Assembly: GCA_002007465.1 (NCBI GenBank)
Contig: LNAC01000859.1
Span: 198,551-262,550 of the forward strand
Length of the DNA: 64,000 nucleotides
Direction of reading: 5' to 3'
DNA from: Ailurus styani
Taxonomy: Eukaryota > Chordata > Mammalia > Carnivora > Ailuridae
Positions within the stretch are counted from its first letter, which is position 1. Every line of letters begins with the position of its first letter. The notes under the pieces are model-generated. The model saw nothing but the letters and a program-made list of their open reading frames with translations. It had not been told where the DNA came from and did not search any database. A program made the position numbers and the translations under genes. This document shows positions 37,383 to 49,318 of the stretch, piece by piece.

Positions 37383-38212
37383 AAATTACTATCTTTTAAT
37401 AAGAGGTGGCAAAAGTGTATAAAATATAATATTGTGGGGTTTTTTATCAACATAGATGCAATGTTAATCACTGTGGAAAGAAATTACTGAAGATTTCTAA
37501 GAGTGAGAATCAGAAAACTTGACTGATAGGGTAATTTTATTTTATTCATGATCATCTGTAAGCCATTTATCTAAATTCTTCCCTCTGTGAGTATTTTATT
37601 CTGAATGATAACCAAAAAAAGAGTCTTCACATCCTACAGTGTGACTTTATTCCTTATGTTACTAAAATCTTATCATAATGAAAGCCATGGCCAATTATCA
37701 TAGCATTTGCTTCCCTAAAACTTAATTTTTAAAAATTAGAACATTTCACTATAATAAATAATTTTACCCCCAGTTTTTTTCCTTTTAAGACAGTTGCTTG
37801 AAATTCAGATCCCTGATGTGTTCTACATCTTATTTTAGTTCTCAAGTTCCAGATTTTACCTCTAAAGGATCTATACCATGTAACTCTTGATTTCCATTGC
37901 TACTATCCTGATCACCTATTCCCATTTCCTGAATGATTAATAATGGTCTCCTAGTTATCTACCCACCTCCAATTTCTTCCCCACCAGTCCTGTTCATCGG
38001 CCGCTGGTTAAATTAATCTTTCTACTTCAGAGAGTGCCTCTCCTCTGCTCACAAATTTGCAGCTGCTCTATCAAACATTAAGGGGTTTCCATATGATTGC
38101 TTGAAAACGACTCTCACCAATCTCATCTTTGTTCTATTTTTCACCTACCTTATGGTCAAATCAACTTAAAGCCTATGTTATTAACCTTTCCATAAAATGC
38201 ACCACCTCAGAC

Positions 38213-38345
38213 CTTAGTGTACATGAAGGTAGATATTGTTAAAAATTCAGATCACCAGGTGATCACACACAAGGTCTAGAATCAGAATCTTGGTGTGGGT
38301 GCCCTGCAACACTCAGTTTAATAAGCTCCAGGGGTGCCTCTAATA
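38213..38345 (+). repeat. MER5A-like DNA transposon fossil
   Basis: 'aaaaattcagatcaccaggt', 'tctagaatcagaatcttggt' and 'taataagctccaggggtgcc' follow MER5A. Diverged. Confidence 0.6.
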
Positions 38346-38374
38346 TTGATTATTTAGCCAGTAATGTTCAGAAA

Positions 38375-38582
38375 AACATTCTGTGCTGATGGAATGGCTC
38401 TATTATATTCCCCACTCAGTCAGGTGACTACCAGCCATACTTGGCTATTGAGAACTTGAAACGTGGCTAGTGCAACTGAAGAACTGAAAATTCAATTTTA
38501 GTTACTTTAATTAATTTTCAATTAAATTGAAATATCCACATATGGCTGGTGGCTATCATATCGGGCAATGACAATCTGACGA
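38375..38582. repeat. hAT-like DNA transposon fossil, relative of 29515
   Basis: 'ccagccatacttggctattg', 'aacgtggctagtgcaactga' and 'atatggctggtggctatcat' match the same palindromic family as 29515-29720. Confidence 0.55.
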
Positions 38583-38717
38583 TTCCTTATTATTAGATCT
38601 TGAAAATATTTCCAATTATTCATGATTAGCAATGCAACAAACATCCTAATATATAAATTGTTTCATTCATCACATCCCTTAGTACAAATTTCTAGTCAAA
38701 GCCTATGAGTAACTTTT

Positions 38718-38780
38718 TTTTTTTTTTTTTGCCCCAGGGGTACAGGTCTGTGAATTATCAGGCTTACACCTTTCATAGCA
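38718..38780 (-). mobile_element. Minimal LINE-1 3' stub (63 bp)
   Basis: A T-run followed by the reverse complement of the last ~48 bp of the carnivore L1 3' UTR ('gccccaggggtacaggtctg'). Perfect 20-bp target-site duplication 'aaagcctatgagtaactttt' at 38698-38717 and 38781-38800. Confidence 0.95.
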
Positions 38781-39069
38781 AAAGCCTATGAGTAACTTTT
38801 AAAAGTTTTTAATAATTATTGCTGAACTCTCTCCCTGTAAGTTTATTCTGGTTTAAACTCCATCAACAATTTATAAGGTCAACTGACCTTACATTGGATA
38901 AAGTATTTTGTAATCCCAAAGGGATTCCCATCTCTGTTTCTATTTCTCTTAATTGCGTTTTGTATCTTCTTATAAATATACTTTCATAGCTTACTTCCTT
39001 TCTTTTCTCGCCCTCCCTAGAAGTTTTTAATAAAGGCAAGATTTTTGTTAATTTACTCACTCTTTACCT

Positions 39070-39125
39070 CCATTATCTACAAGAGGGCCAGTTACATAGA
39101 AGGTACTCAATAAATATTTGTTGAA
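39070..39125 (+). repeat. L2/MIR 3' tail
   Basis: 'aaggtactcaataaatattt' followed by 'gttgaact' is the typical tail of these ancient elements. Confidence 0.5.
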
Positions 39126-40064
39126 CTAATTGAATTAACACATTAAAATTTAAATATAACTGAGCACAAAGAAATATCTCACTTCAATTCCTTTTTAATG
39201 TGATTTACTTAATCACCTTCCTATCTTTCAATAATCATAACTTCTCAAAATTTTGCAAATAATCTAGTCACCTATCTAAATATTTTTAAGGCAGTGCACA
39301 TCCAATTAGTATCTTCAAAATTTAAGGATGAGACTTATTTTCCTAATCCAGTTATAAATTAAAAGGATCTACTTCCTTTGTGTGAAATACTCATGATTTT
39401 TTAGAAGCCAGAAGGATTCAGCATATGTGGGCTGTACTGTTGGCACAAAGTTGATCTTCTTACTTTTTAGCCTAGAAATAAATGTACCAACATCTAAATG
39501 AGCCTCCTACAAATAATTTGACAGCTTGAACTAGTTTATGAGGTTTCAAATTTTTTCCAATTATATAATAAATGATGGGAATAATTTTTCCATTCTCCAG
39601 GATGGCTAGACATTAATGTTTTTTTAGTTGTCTCTCATCTTTAACCCAATGATTTTATTACTATTTATTGAATCATTTATATGTAGCCATCTGGTAATGT
39701 AAAATCTGAACTGCCACTGTACAAATACAGATCATCTCATAGAGTATACCCTTACTTTTTGAGATAAAAGAATTTTGCAAATATAGTTTGAGATTAAACC
39801 TGTTCAAATACAGAGGAAAACAAAAAAGAATGAGCTTTATTAAATAAAGGAATTTCAACAAGGTAAAATTGAAAGAATTTTATAATACTACACCAAATAA
39901 TGCTATATTTGAAAGGTATTTAACCACATTTCCTGTTCTGGAGAAATTTCAAGAAGGAGTGTATGTATTAGCCTGAGAAACTATTCCTAATATTGATAAT
40001 CTGAATGTGCCCATTGATTAATGGCCACTAACTAGTTTATAAGGATTTCCTAAGCCCCTAATAC

Positions 40065-40140
40065 TACAGGTTTTAGGGGTAATATATATAACTTGGTCCC
40101 TGCCTTTGAGATACTTCCACCGAACTGAACAGTTACTCAG
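40065..40140 (-). repeat. L2-like fossil, antisense
   Basis: 'cttggtccctgcctttgaga' resembles the antisense L2 3' part. Short and diverged. Confidence 0.35.
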
Positions 40141-40787
40141 TATCCTAGAGAATAGTCAACAAATGTGCATTTGTGTCTAATACATGCCAGCAAGCACATT
40201 TCTAGATTCTTACTGTACCAATCAAACAGAATAACTTGAAACATTGAAATATCTCTAATTAGGAGGAATCACCACAACTTATCTCTAGAAAATGCAGAGA
40301 AGTAGACAAACTAATATAAAAAAATGAAAAAAAAAAGCATTAAAACACATGAAAGATTTAGATGGTGGAAAATTTATTATACTTGAAATACTTATTAAAA
40401 TGACTTTTTTTTTTTTTTTTTACTTCCAGGCAAAATCACCTTCATACTAAAGTCTTGGATACTTTCCTTGGATACTCACTCATTTGGGATACTTTCCCCT
40501 GAACTTTCTAGCCCTTTACCAAGCCCGGCTTGATGGCAGTCAATTAAGGAAAAATGAATCTTTCTTAGGAACAAACACATTCCCACAGAACACAAAGGTA
40601 GCTGTGTTGAGACAGGGATTCTCTCTCAAGGACCAGAAGTTTCTGTCTATTTCTCCATCTGTGCAATCCCAGTGACACTTCTTTCATTAAAAAATAAATT
40701 ACCGTCTTCAAAATGCCGTCATGCTTAATACGATAGTCATGGTTATCAAACTTCATTCTGACTTGGAAGTAGATATTTCCATTTTAC

Positions 40788-40900
40788 CTCATCTTGCTGT
40801 GAGTTTAGCAGCTGTAGTTTCATGTGCTTCATATAGGCCATGGTAATCGGCATGTTGTAGTCAATCATGCTGGTCACCAAAGTGGGAGGTTTTCCATTAT
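40788..40900 (-). CDS. NOL4: NOL4 internal coding exon (113 nt)
   Basis: Third NOL4 exon in transcript order. The acceptor is TTATTACAG|AT and the donor is GAG|GTAAAA. The first two bases complete the split Asp codon, and 37 codons follow, including DYNMPITMAYMKHMKLQLL and ending LNSQQDE. The segment is hydrophobic and methionine-rich with a predicted helical look. It precedes the acidic, serine-rich stretch in the next exon. The sequence matches NOL4 as I recall it. It is 888 nt downstream of the 41808 exon and 6.2 kb upstream of the 34463 exon. Confidence 0.95.
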
Positions 40901-41807
40901 CTGTAATAAAACATTTTTAATGGGTATGAAAGTGATACTGCATTCTACCTGTAATTTCAGAATGATCCAATTTGTTCAAATTGAAATAGGATTCTAGATA
41001 CCGAGTCTTCAGGAGATTGGTTGCAGTATGGATGGGTTGTAGGAAAAAATGACTATTCAAAGGTGTACAAGACAAGTTAAGGTTATAGATAAATTAGTTA
41101 TTTCTAACTGCAGGAGAGTTTTTTGATACCCCAGTAACAGTGGGTGAAGCCAATATAGTGATTAAACACAATTACCTGCATTTTTTGTATTTTTCTCTTT
41201 TGCTGCATAACTACTTTCTCTATGTGCTACTTGACTGAAAAAGGAAATTTGTGTGGTTTTTTTCTTTTATCTTTTTCTTTTTTGTCTATCCACCCCCCAA
41301 CACATGGGAATGGACTAGCCTACCTGTATCTTTGAGATTAAGTTAAACTCTGAAAGAAATTGATAGATTAGGAAAATCATCTAAATAATTTTTAATAAGG
41401 GCTAAAGAGAAATTATAACTTGTATGTAAAAAATCAATGAAGGAGCTCCATACTACCCATCACTTTCAGAAACAAGGAATTGGTAGGTTTAAAAGGACAC
41501 TGATGGAACATCAATTTCCTTGCTAAATATATTTAACATACCATGAAATCCACACAATATGTGAAAGTTAAAATATTATTATAGGAAAAAAATTATTTGC
41601 CACAGCCCAAAACGCCTTTCTTCTGAGAAAGGGCATAGAATTCCTCTGTAAGTAGGTATTCAAAATTCACTGCCTCCTACTCCAATAAATGAGATGATCT
41701 GACTTGTTGAACTGTTTCAGTCTACCACATTTTTATAAAAATGTGGGATATAAATTGCCATTATGAATAAAATTCCTTTAAATCTCACTATGTGACACTA
41801 TGGCTAC
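40901..41807 (-). other. NOL4: NOL4 short intron (907 bp)
   Basis: Intron between the 41808 and 40788 exons, from a GTAGCC donor to a TTATTACAG acceptor. No interspersed repeat is recognisable in it, which is unusual for this window. Confidence 0.9.
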
Positions 41808-41919
41808 CTTTGTGATCTGTTCCATCTGGGTTTAAATGCATTCTTTTCTGGCACTCTGAGCAGCTCATGAGAAACCGTGTCACCGCTTCTCTTGGTAGGA
41901 AGGCATAGCTCTCTGAAAT
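41808..41919 (-). CDS. NOL4: NOL4 internal coding exon (112 nt)
   Basis: Second NOL4 exon in transcript order. The acceptor is ATTTCAG|ATT and the donor is AAAG|GTAGCC. It encodes 37 whole codons, ISESYAFLPREAVTRFLMSC followed by SECQKRMHLNPDGTDHK, plus the first base of an Asp codon. The join KA|ISESYAF to the previous exon restores the known protein order, and the split Asp codon is completed by the next exon. The CxxC spacing in SCSEC could suggest metal binding, but no domain is established. The donor is weak at +4 to +6 (GCC instead of AGT). The following intron is only 888 nt, so this exon and the next may be defined as a pair. Confidence 0.95.
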
Positions 41920-43779
41920 CTGAAATGATTCACAAAATAGAGGTGTTATTATATAAGCTGACTGAGCATGAGTCAACAGAAATGATCACTGCATTTCCAA
42001 ATCAGACGCACTGTTCCATAATGGCAGGAAGCACAATGAGAGCATGCACCGCACATCATGCATCATTTCAAGAAATATCTATCCAACTTGACTGCGTGTC
42101 TCTTAATAATAGCTAATAATGTGATGTGGAGAAAAAAAACATCAACCACATCTGGGTGGAGATTTGTTTATATTTCTGCATTTCTTTTAGGAAATGTAAT
42201 CACAGTGTGCAGAGTCTAGTGAATTTTCCAGATTAAAAATTGTCAACATTGTTTTTAAACTTACTGCTAAGCACCATCAGAGTATTATCCAATTTTACAT
42301 ATATTTAAAAAAAATTTAGCCCCGACTAGAAACAAGAAACTTTGGATTTTGAATTAATGAGCATTTCTTCATTATGGCTTTTAAAAAACATTTTAATTGA
42401 AAATAACAAGTAATTCTAAGAGAACTCATGTATATATTTGCTGCAGTGAATCATCCCTTCCACAGAAAATGACACACCTGGAAATGCATTTTGGCCACTC
42501 CTTCCGTTTGTTATCTTATGTCAGTCTTTCATAATTTATGTCCACAAAAGCTCACGCCGATTGTCAGAGCAAGCTTTCCTACACCCTATACAGAGCTTCT
42601 ATCTTCAGAACCGTGATCTAGAATCACATTAGAAATCAATATTGCTATCGGTAAGTTTTAAAATATTAACTTTTCAAAAACCACGGTATTTCTCTCATCA
42701 AAGCAAATGACTTCTGAAGTGAAGCTGACAGATTGTTAAATATCTAAATAAAAGTGGACACTGACTCAGACAGTGCTACTAAGAAGTACGATAAGGGGCA
42801 TTAGTCTTCCACCCGAACACTAACACGGGTACATGAAATACGAGATAAAGAAGAAGAAGAAATGAGTTGGGAATTAGACATAAATGCTACAGATGATTTC
42901 TCATGTGCATGAGTAGCTGTTATGAACACTATTGTATTTTAAGTTTGTAGAAAGGAAAGAAAATATGCACCTTGTGTATAACTAAGTACAAGTCTGCACC
43001 AATTCCATTAATAATGATGAGGTCAACTTTTACTCACTCACGCTGTAGAAAAAGCACAACATTGAAGAAACCCCATGCACTAAAATCTAAAATGTAAAGC
43101 ATACTTTGCCTTGAATTTAATAATAAAATCAGTTTGCATCACTCATCCTAGGTCAGGACAAAAAAGTCATAAGAATACCAAAGGGACCAAAATTGAAAAA
43201 TATTTTGACTCAGATACTTGAAATCCTATTCCACTAATATTATAATTAATTATATAAAATGCTCTAATCATTCATAAGTGTCTATTTCCTTGACCTACTC
43301 TTCAAATCTAATCACTTATTTGCTTCTGGGATAGAAACTGAGCTTTGAATATAGAGTACAGAACATTTTCTAGAAAATGATGAGATTAATACTTCACTTG
43401 AAAATGTATTCTTAGAAATATCTTTATATTTTAGAAGGATAGAGAGTATTTACTTAGAATTTGTCCATGCAGAAACACTGCATCTTGTTAGTAATAAGAA
43501 CCAAAACAAAACACAAATGGATATTAGTCTTGCTTTTTCTGAGATAAACACTAAAAAGACAACTGCCTTATGACAAGTCACATATATTGCTTATAATAGA
43601 AATTAACATCCAAAGGAAGGATGAGAACCTAGCCATATTGAAATTTATAAACTAATGACCAAACACTATTTATCATGTAAATAATTATGAGGCATCTCTT
43701 TCACATAAATGCTTTTTTTACTATGAATCTAGACTTGTTTTCTTAGATTTATATAATGCTTTCTATTTTTCATTGACTT

Positions 43780-43940
43780 TTAGCATTCATTATTTTAGAC
43801 AGTAGCTAAACAGGTTTTACAGTAATTTTCTGATAAGTGGACTGACCAGTATGAAGAGATGAAAGGAACTGTCACTGTTACACAACAGAGGACAAAGCAA
43901 AGAGCTGGAACTCAAGCCTGGATCTCCCAAATCCTTATCT
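43780..43940 (-). repeat. MIR, antisense
   Basis: 'gatgaaaggaactgtcactg', 'cacaacagaggacaaagcaa' and 'gctggaactcaagcctggat' follow the MIR reverse complement. Confidence 0.6.
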
Positions 43941-45409
43941 ATTTCTATAAATTGAATGGATCATGGTGGGCTTATCCAACAGACAGAGAAATGTGTAGGG
44001 TCCAAGGAAAACAGGAATGTCAAAATAGATTTTTAAAAATTATATATTTCAAAAACACCTGATGTATCAAAGTATCCTCACAGGACAAAGTCAGCACTTG
44101 TGAAACGTCCTTAAACTTGAGTTCTGTCTGAAGATCTGTTGGTGTTGCCTTTAACTTGGAATTAGCTATTGTTGAGAGGGGTAGGGATGTTGTAGCACAA
44201 CATATTTTTTCATGACTTACCATTTCTAAAGACCTTAATTCCTCTGTTTTGGACATCACTAATACTGTTTTCAATTAAAATATTACATCTTAAATCCATT
44301 AAAACTGGAGTTCATCAATAATGTCAAATATCATGAATCAAATTATCATCATAAATTCAAAGTAGAAATGACTTCTCCCATCAAAAAATATGGTAATACT
44401 TCTACATAAAAATAACTGAACTGTGGCATCTTTTGACAGATTAAACAATAAAATTGACCTCAATAGCAAAGACAGTAATCTAATGATAAACAGATCCACC
44501 CAAGGAAGGCCTTGTGACCAAGTCAAGTCCCACAAGGGGTACTGCTATTGATCTTCCACGTGTGGGTTAAAACAACAACAAACTATTGGGGACACATTTT
44601 TGAAAAGTTTACAAGCACATGTTATGATTGAAAAGAGTATGGGCATTTTACCCTGCCAATGTCCCTGCCACTCTGAAGAAAGAAGAAACAATATTTTTTT
44701 TCAAAACCTTAACACCTATAAAGCCATATTCTGATTTCCTCTCAACACAGTTCAGTTAGGGTAAAAATGGCAGAGATACAAAAGAACCGAAATAAAAGAG
44801 CAACTGTGGTTAAATTGATTTGCAAATCTTATCTTGTAAATTCAATAATATATAATTCCTAAAAATTTCTTACATTTATTTCTGAATAGCAGAGCTTTCT
44901 CTTTAGAAGTAAATCTTTCCTACCTGGAGCTGAATACATGAAATAACAGCAAGTTAGAAAAACTGAAGAACTTAGTTAATCAAAACAATGTAACAATAAA
45001 CCATTGCTTTGCTGTATTTTCTCAGACTGTGTGTCTCAGTTTTATGATGCAAGTTTATCTCATTAACCCAAGCCATAAAATTTTGATAGCAACATTGTTG
45101 ACAGAGAAGAATTTTAAAACAGAACTATTTGTCCTATGTCTTTCTTTCTCAGTCCCAAGTCTCTTCTTTAATTTTAACTGCTTAATTTCCGAACATTTTC
45201 TGCAGAAAGGTGCTCTACATGTATTCAGCCGCACATATACCTGCAGTACTCTTGGTTCCTGATATTGTAGAGATTGGACAGTTCTCAAAATCAAGATTCT
45301 CATTCAGTATATGACAACTATTACTGACTGCTGCTGTTTTAGACAAAAGGAAATGCTTCCTAAATAATACACGTGTGTTTAAGTTTTCCATTAATTGAGT
45401 CCTTAATAA

Positions 45410-45625
45410 CTGGATTATACTAAGCAAGGATTTTACATGGATTTTATCCTTTGATCCTCCCAACAATCCCAGGAATAGATCACTAGCATCACCACTGTCA
45501 TCTCTGTTTAAAAGGTAAGGAAACTAAGCTTCAGAGGTTGTATAATTGTGAAACAAGTAGAGAGAAGGGACTCAGGTGATAATCCGGTTTCAGAAACTAT
45601 CGCCTTAATCACTATATTTTATAGC
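45410..45625 (-). repeat. MIR, antisense
   Basis: 'tgatcctcccaacaatccca', 'aaggtaaggaaactaagctt', 'cagaggttgtataattgtga' and 'ccttaatcactatatt' follow the MIR reverse complement. Confidence 0.75.
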
Positions 45626-46938
45626 CTCTCCTGCTTATCAGCATTAAAATTGAAAGAGACTGTCTCATCCATGAAGAGTTGGAACATTAACCTCACAGCA
45701 CAGGTTAATATCCTGAAATGTTTATAATATGCCCCAGTGTGAGGTTCTTTGTAAGTTTAAGATTCTCTAACAGGTTTGAATATATTCTGAATACAAGGGG
45801 CTTTAGTCAAACCTCTGTATCTTGGTTTGGGTTACAAAGTTCCACGAGGAACACATCAGACTGCACAGTAACAATGGAGGGCGCCACCTGGAGGAAATTA
45901 ACAGCTGGCTGTTCCCAGAACTGATGGCTAAAGTGGTGGGCTTTGCAACAATGTTATAATATTTAACAGCCAGGAACTAAATGCAGAGGACTTCCACTTT
46001 AACAGAAAGTACAAGAAGGAGTATGAGTCGCCTGTTTCTAAAGGAATAAGAATTCCAGTTGTGGAAGGAAATTCACCAGTAAAGAAGTCATTCTCGGTTT
46101 AAGAGGCAAGCCTCACCCGTGAGCTAAAATAAAGATATTACATGACACTGGCGAATCATAAGCATTAGCAATCACTTTTTAAGGCAAAACAGAATGGCTA
46201 AAGTCAAAAGATTTACCCACCAAAATCACCATTTTGTCCTAAGTTCACTAAAGTTTTCACAAAAACAAAAACAAACAAAACAAAATGATGTTATTAAATA
46301 CCAGTAATTTGGAAAAGTTGGATGCAGTGCTGAATTTAATTATAAATTGCATTACTCCTCAGTTTGCTGCCTTAATATAGTGGGCTCCATTTCAGATACT
46401 GAGCCTCAGAGCAGATAAAACTGGTCTAACCACCCTATTTTTAAAACTACCATTGCCTTTACTTTAAAAGATGAATTTAGAGAATAGCAATAATATTTTT
46501 ATTTTACTGGAATAATAACATTAAAAACATGTTTGTTGCTGAACACCATGCAGTACACTTATGGAAGAATTTGCCCTTGAGGCCAAACTTTTGATATTTT
46601 CTCTTATGTGCACTCTTGAGATTATGAACAAAAGATAAATTAGAAATCATCTCCTAGTGAAATTTATCTTGTTATATTTAGTGTTGTGATATTTAATATT
46701 GTACTATTCTATCACAAACCACCTGCAATGTACATAACCATACAACTCTAGAAAACATATTTTTAAAAACTAATAAAATTTAACTATCATTGAGTAAAGC
46801 CTATAAGTCTAAATGCTATTAAAGACCTCATATGTCCTGATTCATAAAGAAATAGCAACACCATGGTTCTGAGAAACCTCTATCTGGGGAATGGAAGTCT
46901 TGCTTCAGCGTAACATCTCTTATTCAACAAGGGCTACC

Positions 46939-47156
46939 AATGGGTGTCTGGGTGGCTCAGTGGGTTAAAGTCTCTGCCTTTGGCTCAGGTCATGATCTCA
47001 GGGTCCTGGGATCGAGGTCCGCATCGGGCTCCCTGTTCAGCGGGGAGCCTGCTTCCTCCTCTCTCAGCCTGCCTGCCTCTCTGCCTACTTGTGATCTGAT
47101 CTCTCTTTGTGTCAAATAAATAAACAAAATCTTAAAAAAAAACACACAAAAAAAAC
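46939..47156 (+). mobile_element. CanSINE (plus, young form)
   Basis: Head 'tgggtgtctgggtggctcag'. Target-site duplication 'caagggctacc' at 46928-46938 and 47157-47167. Confidence 0.96.
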
Positions 47157-47479
47157 CAAGGGCTACCCTGCCTTTATCTACTTTAGACATTGTGTATCTT
47201 TGAATACATTTGAAAGGAGGGAATGCGGACTACTAAAAAAAAAAAGTTCGCAAATGTTGTAACACTTCGCTCAGACATTTTTCTAGGTGTATTACAAAAC
47301 TGAAATGTCTAGCCAATGGTTTGCCCTTATATTTATATGGGTTCTCTTTTACCCATTTCATGCATGAGAAAAGATGAGCAGTAAGCATCCTTGTACTTCT
47401 ACAGAGGTAATTATTAATTTGCAGAGGTGCATATGGAAACCATCTTTCAAAGATGAAGACATTTTTCACCTGAACCTTT

Positions 47480-47565
47480 ACTTCTTCAACAAATACCTAC
47501 TGAATGCACAGACAGTATAATTATCCCTGAATATGGCTAGATATGGTTTTATACCACAAATGTGC
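47480..47565 (-). repeat. L2-like fossil, antisense
   Basis: 'cttcaacaaatacctactga' followed by 'atgcacagacag' resembles the antisense L2 tail. Short. Confidence 0.35.
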
Positions 47566-48573
47566 CTGGATACATCAAATTATTGGAATCACCTATTGTA
47601 AGTGTTTAATTCCAAAGTGAATCTGAAAAACGCTTTCATCAGGACTCAACATAAATACTCTTAGTAAAAAGTCCATGCATAGTAATAATCAATTAGACAA
47701 AAATCCAGACATCTGGCCTGCCTGTATCAAGTCTGCATTCACTCTGGACCTCAACAATTTTTGCTTCAAACCCTAGCTACTGTTTCAGAAAGATCTGGTG
47801 TTCTGTTGTATCTGTCTGACTGCTCAACATCTGTGAAATGACCAACTGAATTCCTGTACCTTAATAATGTCACCAATACCAAGACCAGGATGATGCTACA
47901 TTTGCCCCTCAACCCCAAAGTCACCACTGCTCCCTAATAGGATTCTCAGGTTTGGGGTGAGTTCCTAAGAATCCTGCATTGAATCTGCAAGAATCCTGCT
48001 TGATCTGCTAGGATTCTGGTACTATTCTCGTTTGCTATTTTCAGTTCATACCACTGTCCACTTTTCTTTTTCCTCCTTTCTTTTCTGATCATTTTCCTTC
48101 TTCTTGGATCATTCATCAGCTCCCCTTGCTTTTTTCACTTAGTTAAGGGGATGACCTGCCCCGTCAGGAATATCTAGTGCTGAGTTTTATTATTTGTCAC
48201 AACTGGAGGAATTTGATTTCTAATTTTTAAAAAAGCAACTGAGTTTAACATGGCAAAATCAGATCATCCTTACACTTATTTGGGACTTAGTACAGTGTTT
48301 ATTTTGCATTACAGATGAGGGGATGTACCACAGTTTTTCCTACCCTGAGGGTCTGGTGCTGATTTTTAAATAGGATTAATGGTAGTAGATAAAACACAGC
48401 ATGGCCGATTAAATATGAATTCCAGATACACATGCAATATTGGGATAAACTTATATTAAAAATTATTGTTTATCTGAAATTCAAATATAACTGGGCATCC
48501 AGTGTATTATTCATTAAATCGGGCAATCTCACAGGATACATTTATCTAAGATTAGTGAAAATATGAGTTAGAG

Positions 48574-48773
48574 GGGCTCCTGGGTGGCTCAGTCATTAAG
48601 CGTCTGCCTTCAGCTCAGGTAATGATCCCAGAGTCCTGGGATTGAGTCCTGCATCCAGATCCCTACTTGGCAGGAAGCCTGCTTCTCCCTCTCCTACTCC
48701 CCCTGCTTGTGTTCCCTCTCTCCTTGTGTCTCTGTCAAATAAATAAATAAATAAATAATTTTTAAAAATCTAT
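48574..48773 (+). mobile_element. CanSINE (plus, older form)
   Basis: Head 'gggctcctgggtggctcagt'. Perfect target-site duplication 'atatgagttagag' at 48561-48573 and 48774-48786. Confidence 0.96.
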
Positions 48774-48805
48774 ATATGAGTTAGAGCCTGAAAACAATTT
48801 TATTT

Positions 48806-49018
48806 TATTTTTTTAAAGATTTATTTATTTATGAGAGAGAGAAAGAGGAGGCAGGGGTGTGGGAGGGGGAGAAGGAGAGAGAAACTTTAGCAGACTCCGC
48901 ACTGAACATGGAGCCTGAAGAAGGGCTCCCGACAGGGCTTGATCTCAAGACATGAGATCATGACCTGAGCCAAAACCAAGCGTGGAACACTTAACCGATT
49001 ACTCCACCCAGGGGCCCC
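48806..49018 (-). mobile_element. CanSINE (minus, diverged)
   Basis: Reverse copy with GA-rich middle and right end 'actccacccaggggcccc'. The target-site duplication is weak, which fits greater age. It sits 20 bp after the SINE at 48574. Confidence 0.9.
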
Positions 49019-49205
49019 ATAATTTTAAACTTGAAACAAATGGCTTGTCAGGAAAATCTAAGAATGTACCAAGAACTGAAGTGAGAAGTAGGGTAGATGG
49101 AAGTGATCACTGGAAAGTATGCAGGCAATTTGAAATCACAATCCCCACTTAAAGCAGTGTTTTCCAGCTTTTTAGACCAACAGTACAAGTGTAAAATCTA
49201 TTTAC

Positions 49206-49318
49206 AGGCCCCAATGAGCAAGGAGCCGGATATGGGACTTGATCCCAGGACCCTGGGATCTTAAAAAGAGCGGAAGACAGACGCTTAACCGGCTGAACCA
49301 CCCAGCCACCCAGGCATG
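49206..49318 (-). mobile_element. CanSINE fragment (minus)
   Basis: 'gagccggatatgggacttga', 'tcccaggaccctgggatctt' and 'gcttaaccggctgaaccacc' are head-half SINE sequence, lacking the tail and rearranged at the right end. Confidence 0.8.

Larger units (their letters stand above)
34596..40787 (-). other. NOL4: NOL4 intron (6.2 kb)
   Basis: Intron between the 40788 and 34463 exons, with GTAAAA donor and TTTTCAG acceptor. It contains two MIR fossils, one antisense CanSINE, a MER5A-like and another hAT-like element, a 63-bp LINE-1 stub and AT/TG-rich simple sequence near 36125-36200 and 36700-36770. The rest, including 34600-35550 and 39130-40780, shows nothing I can name. Confidence 0.85.
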
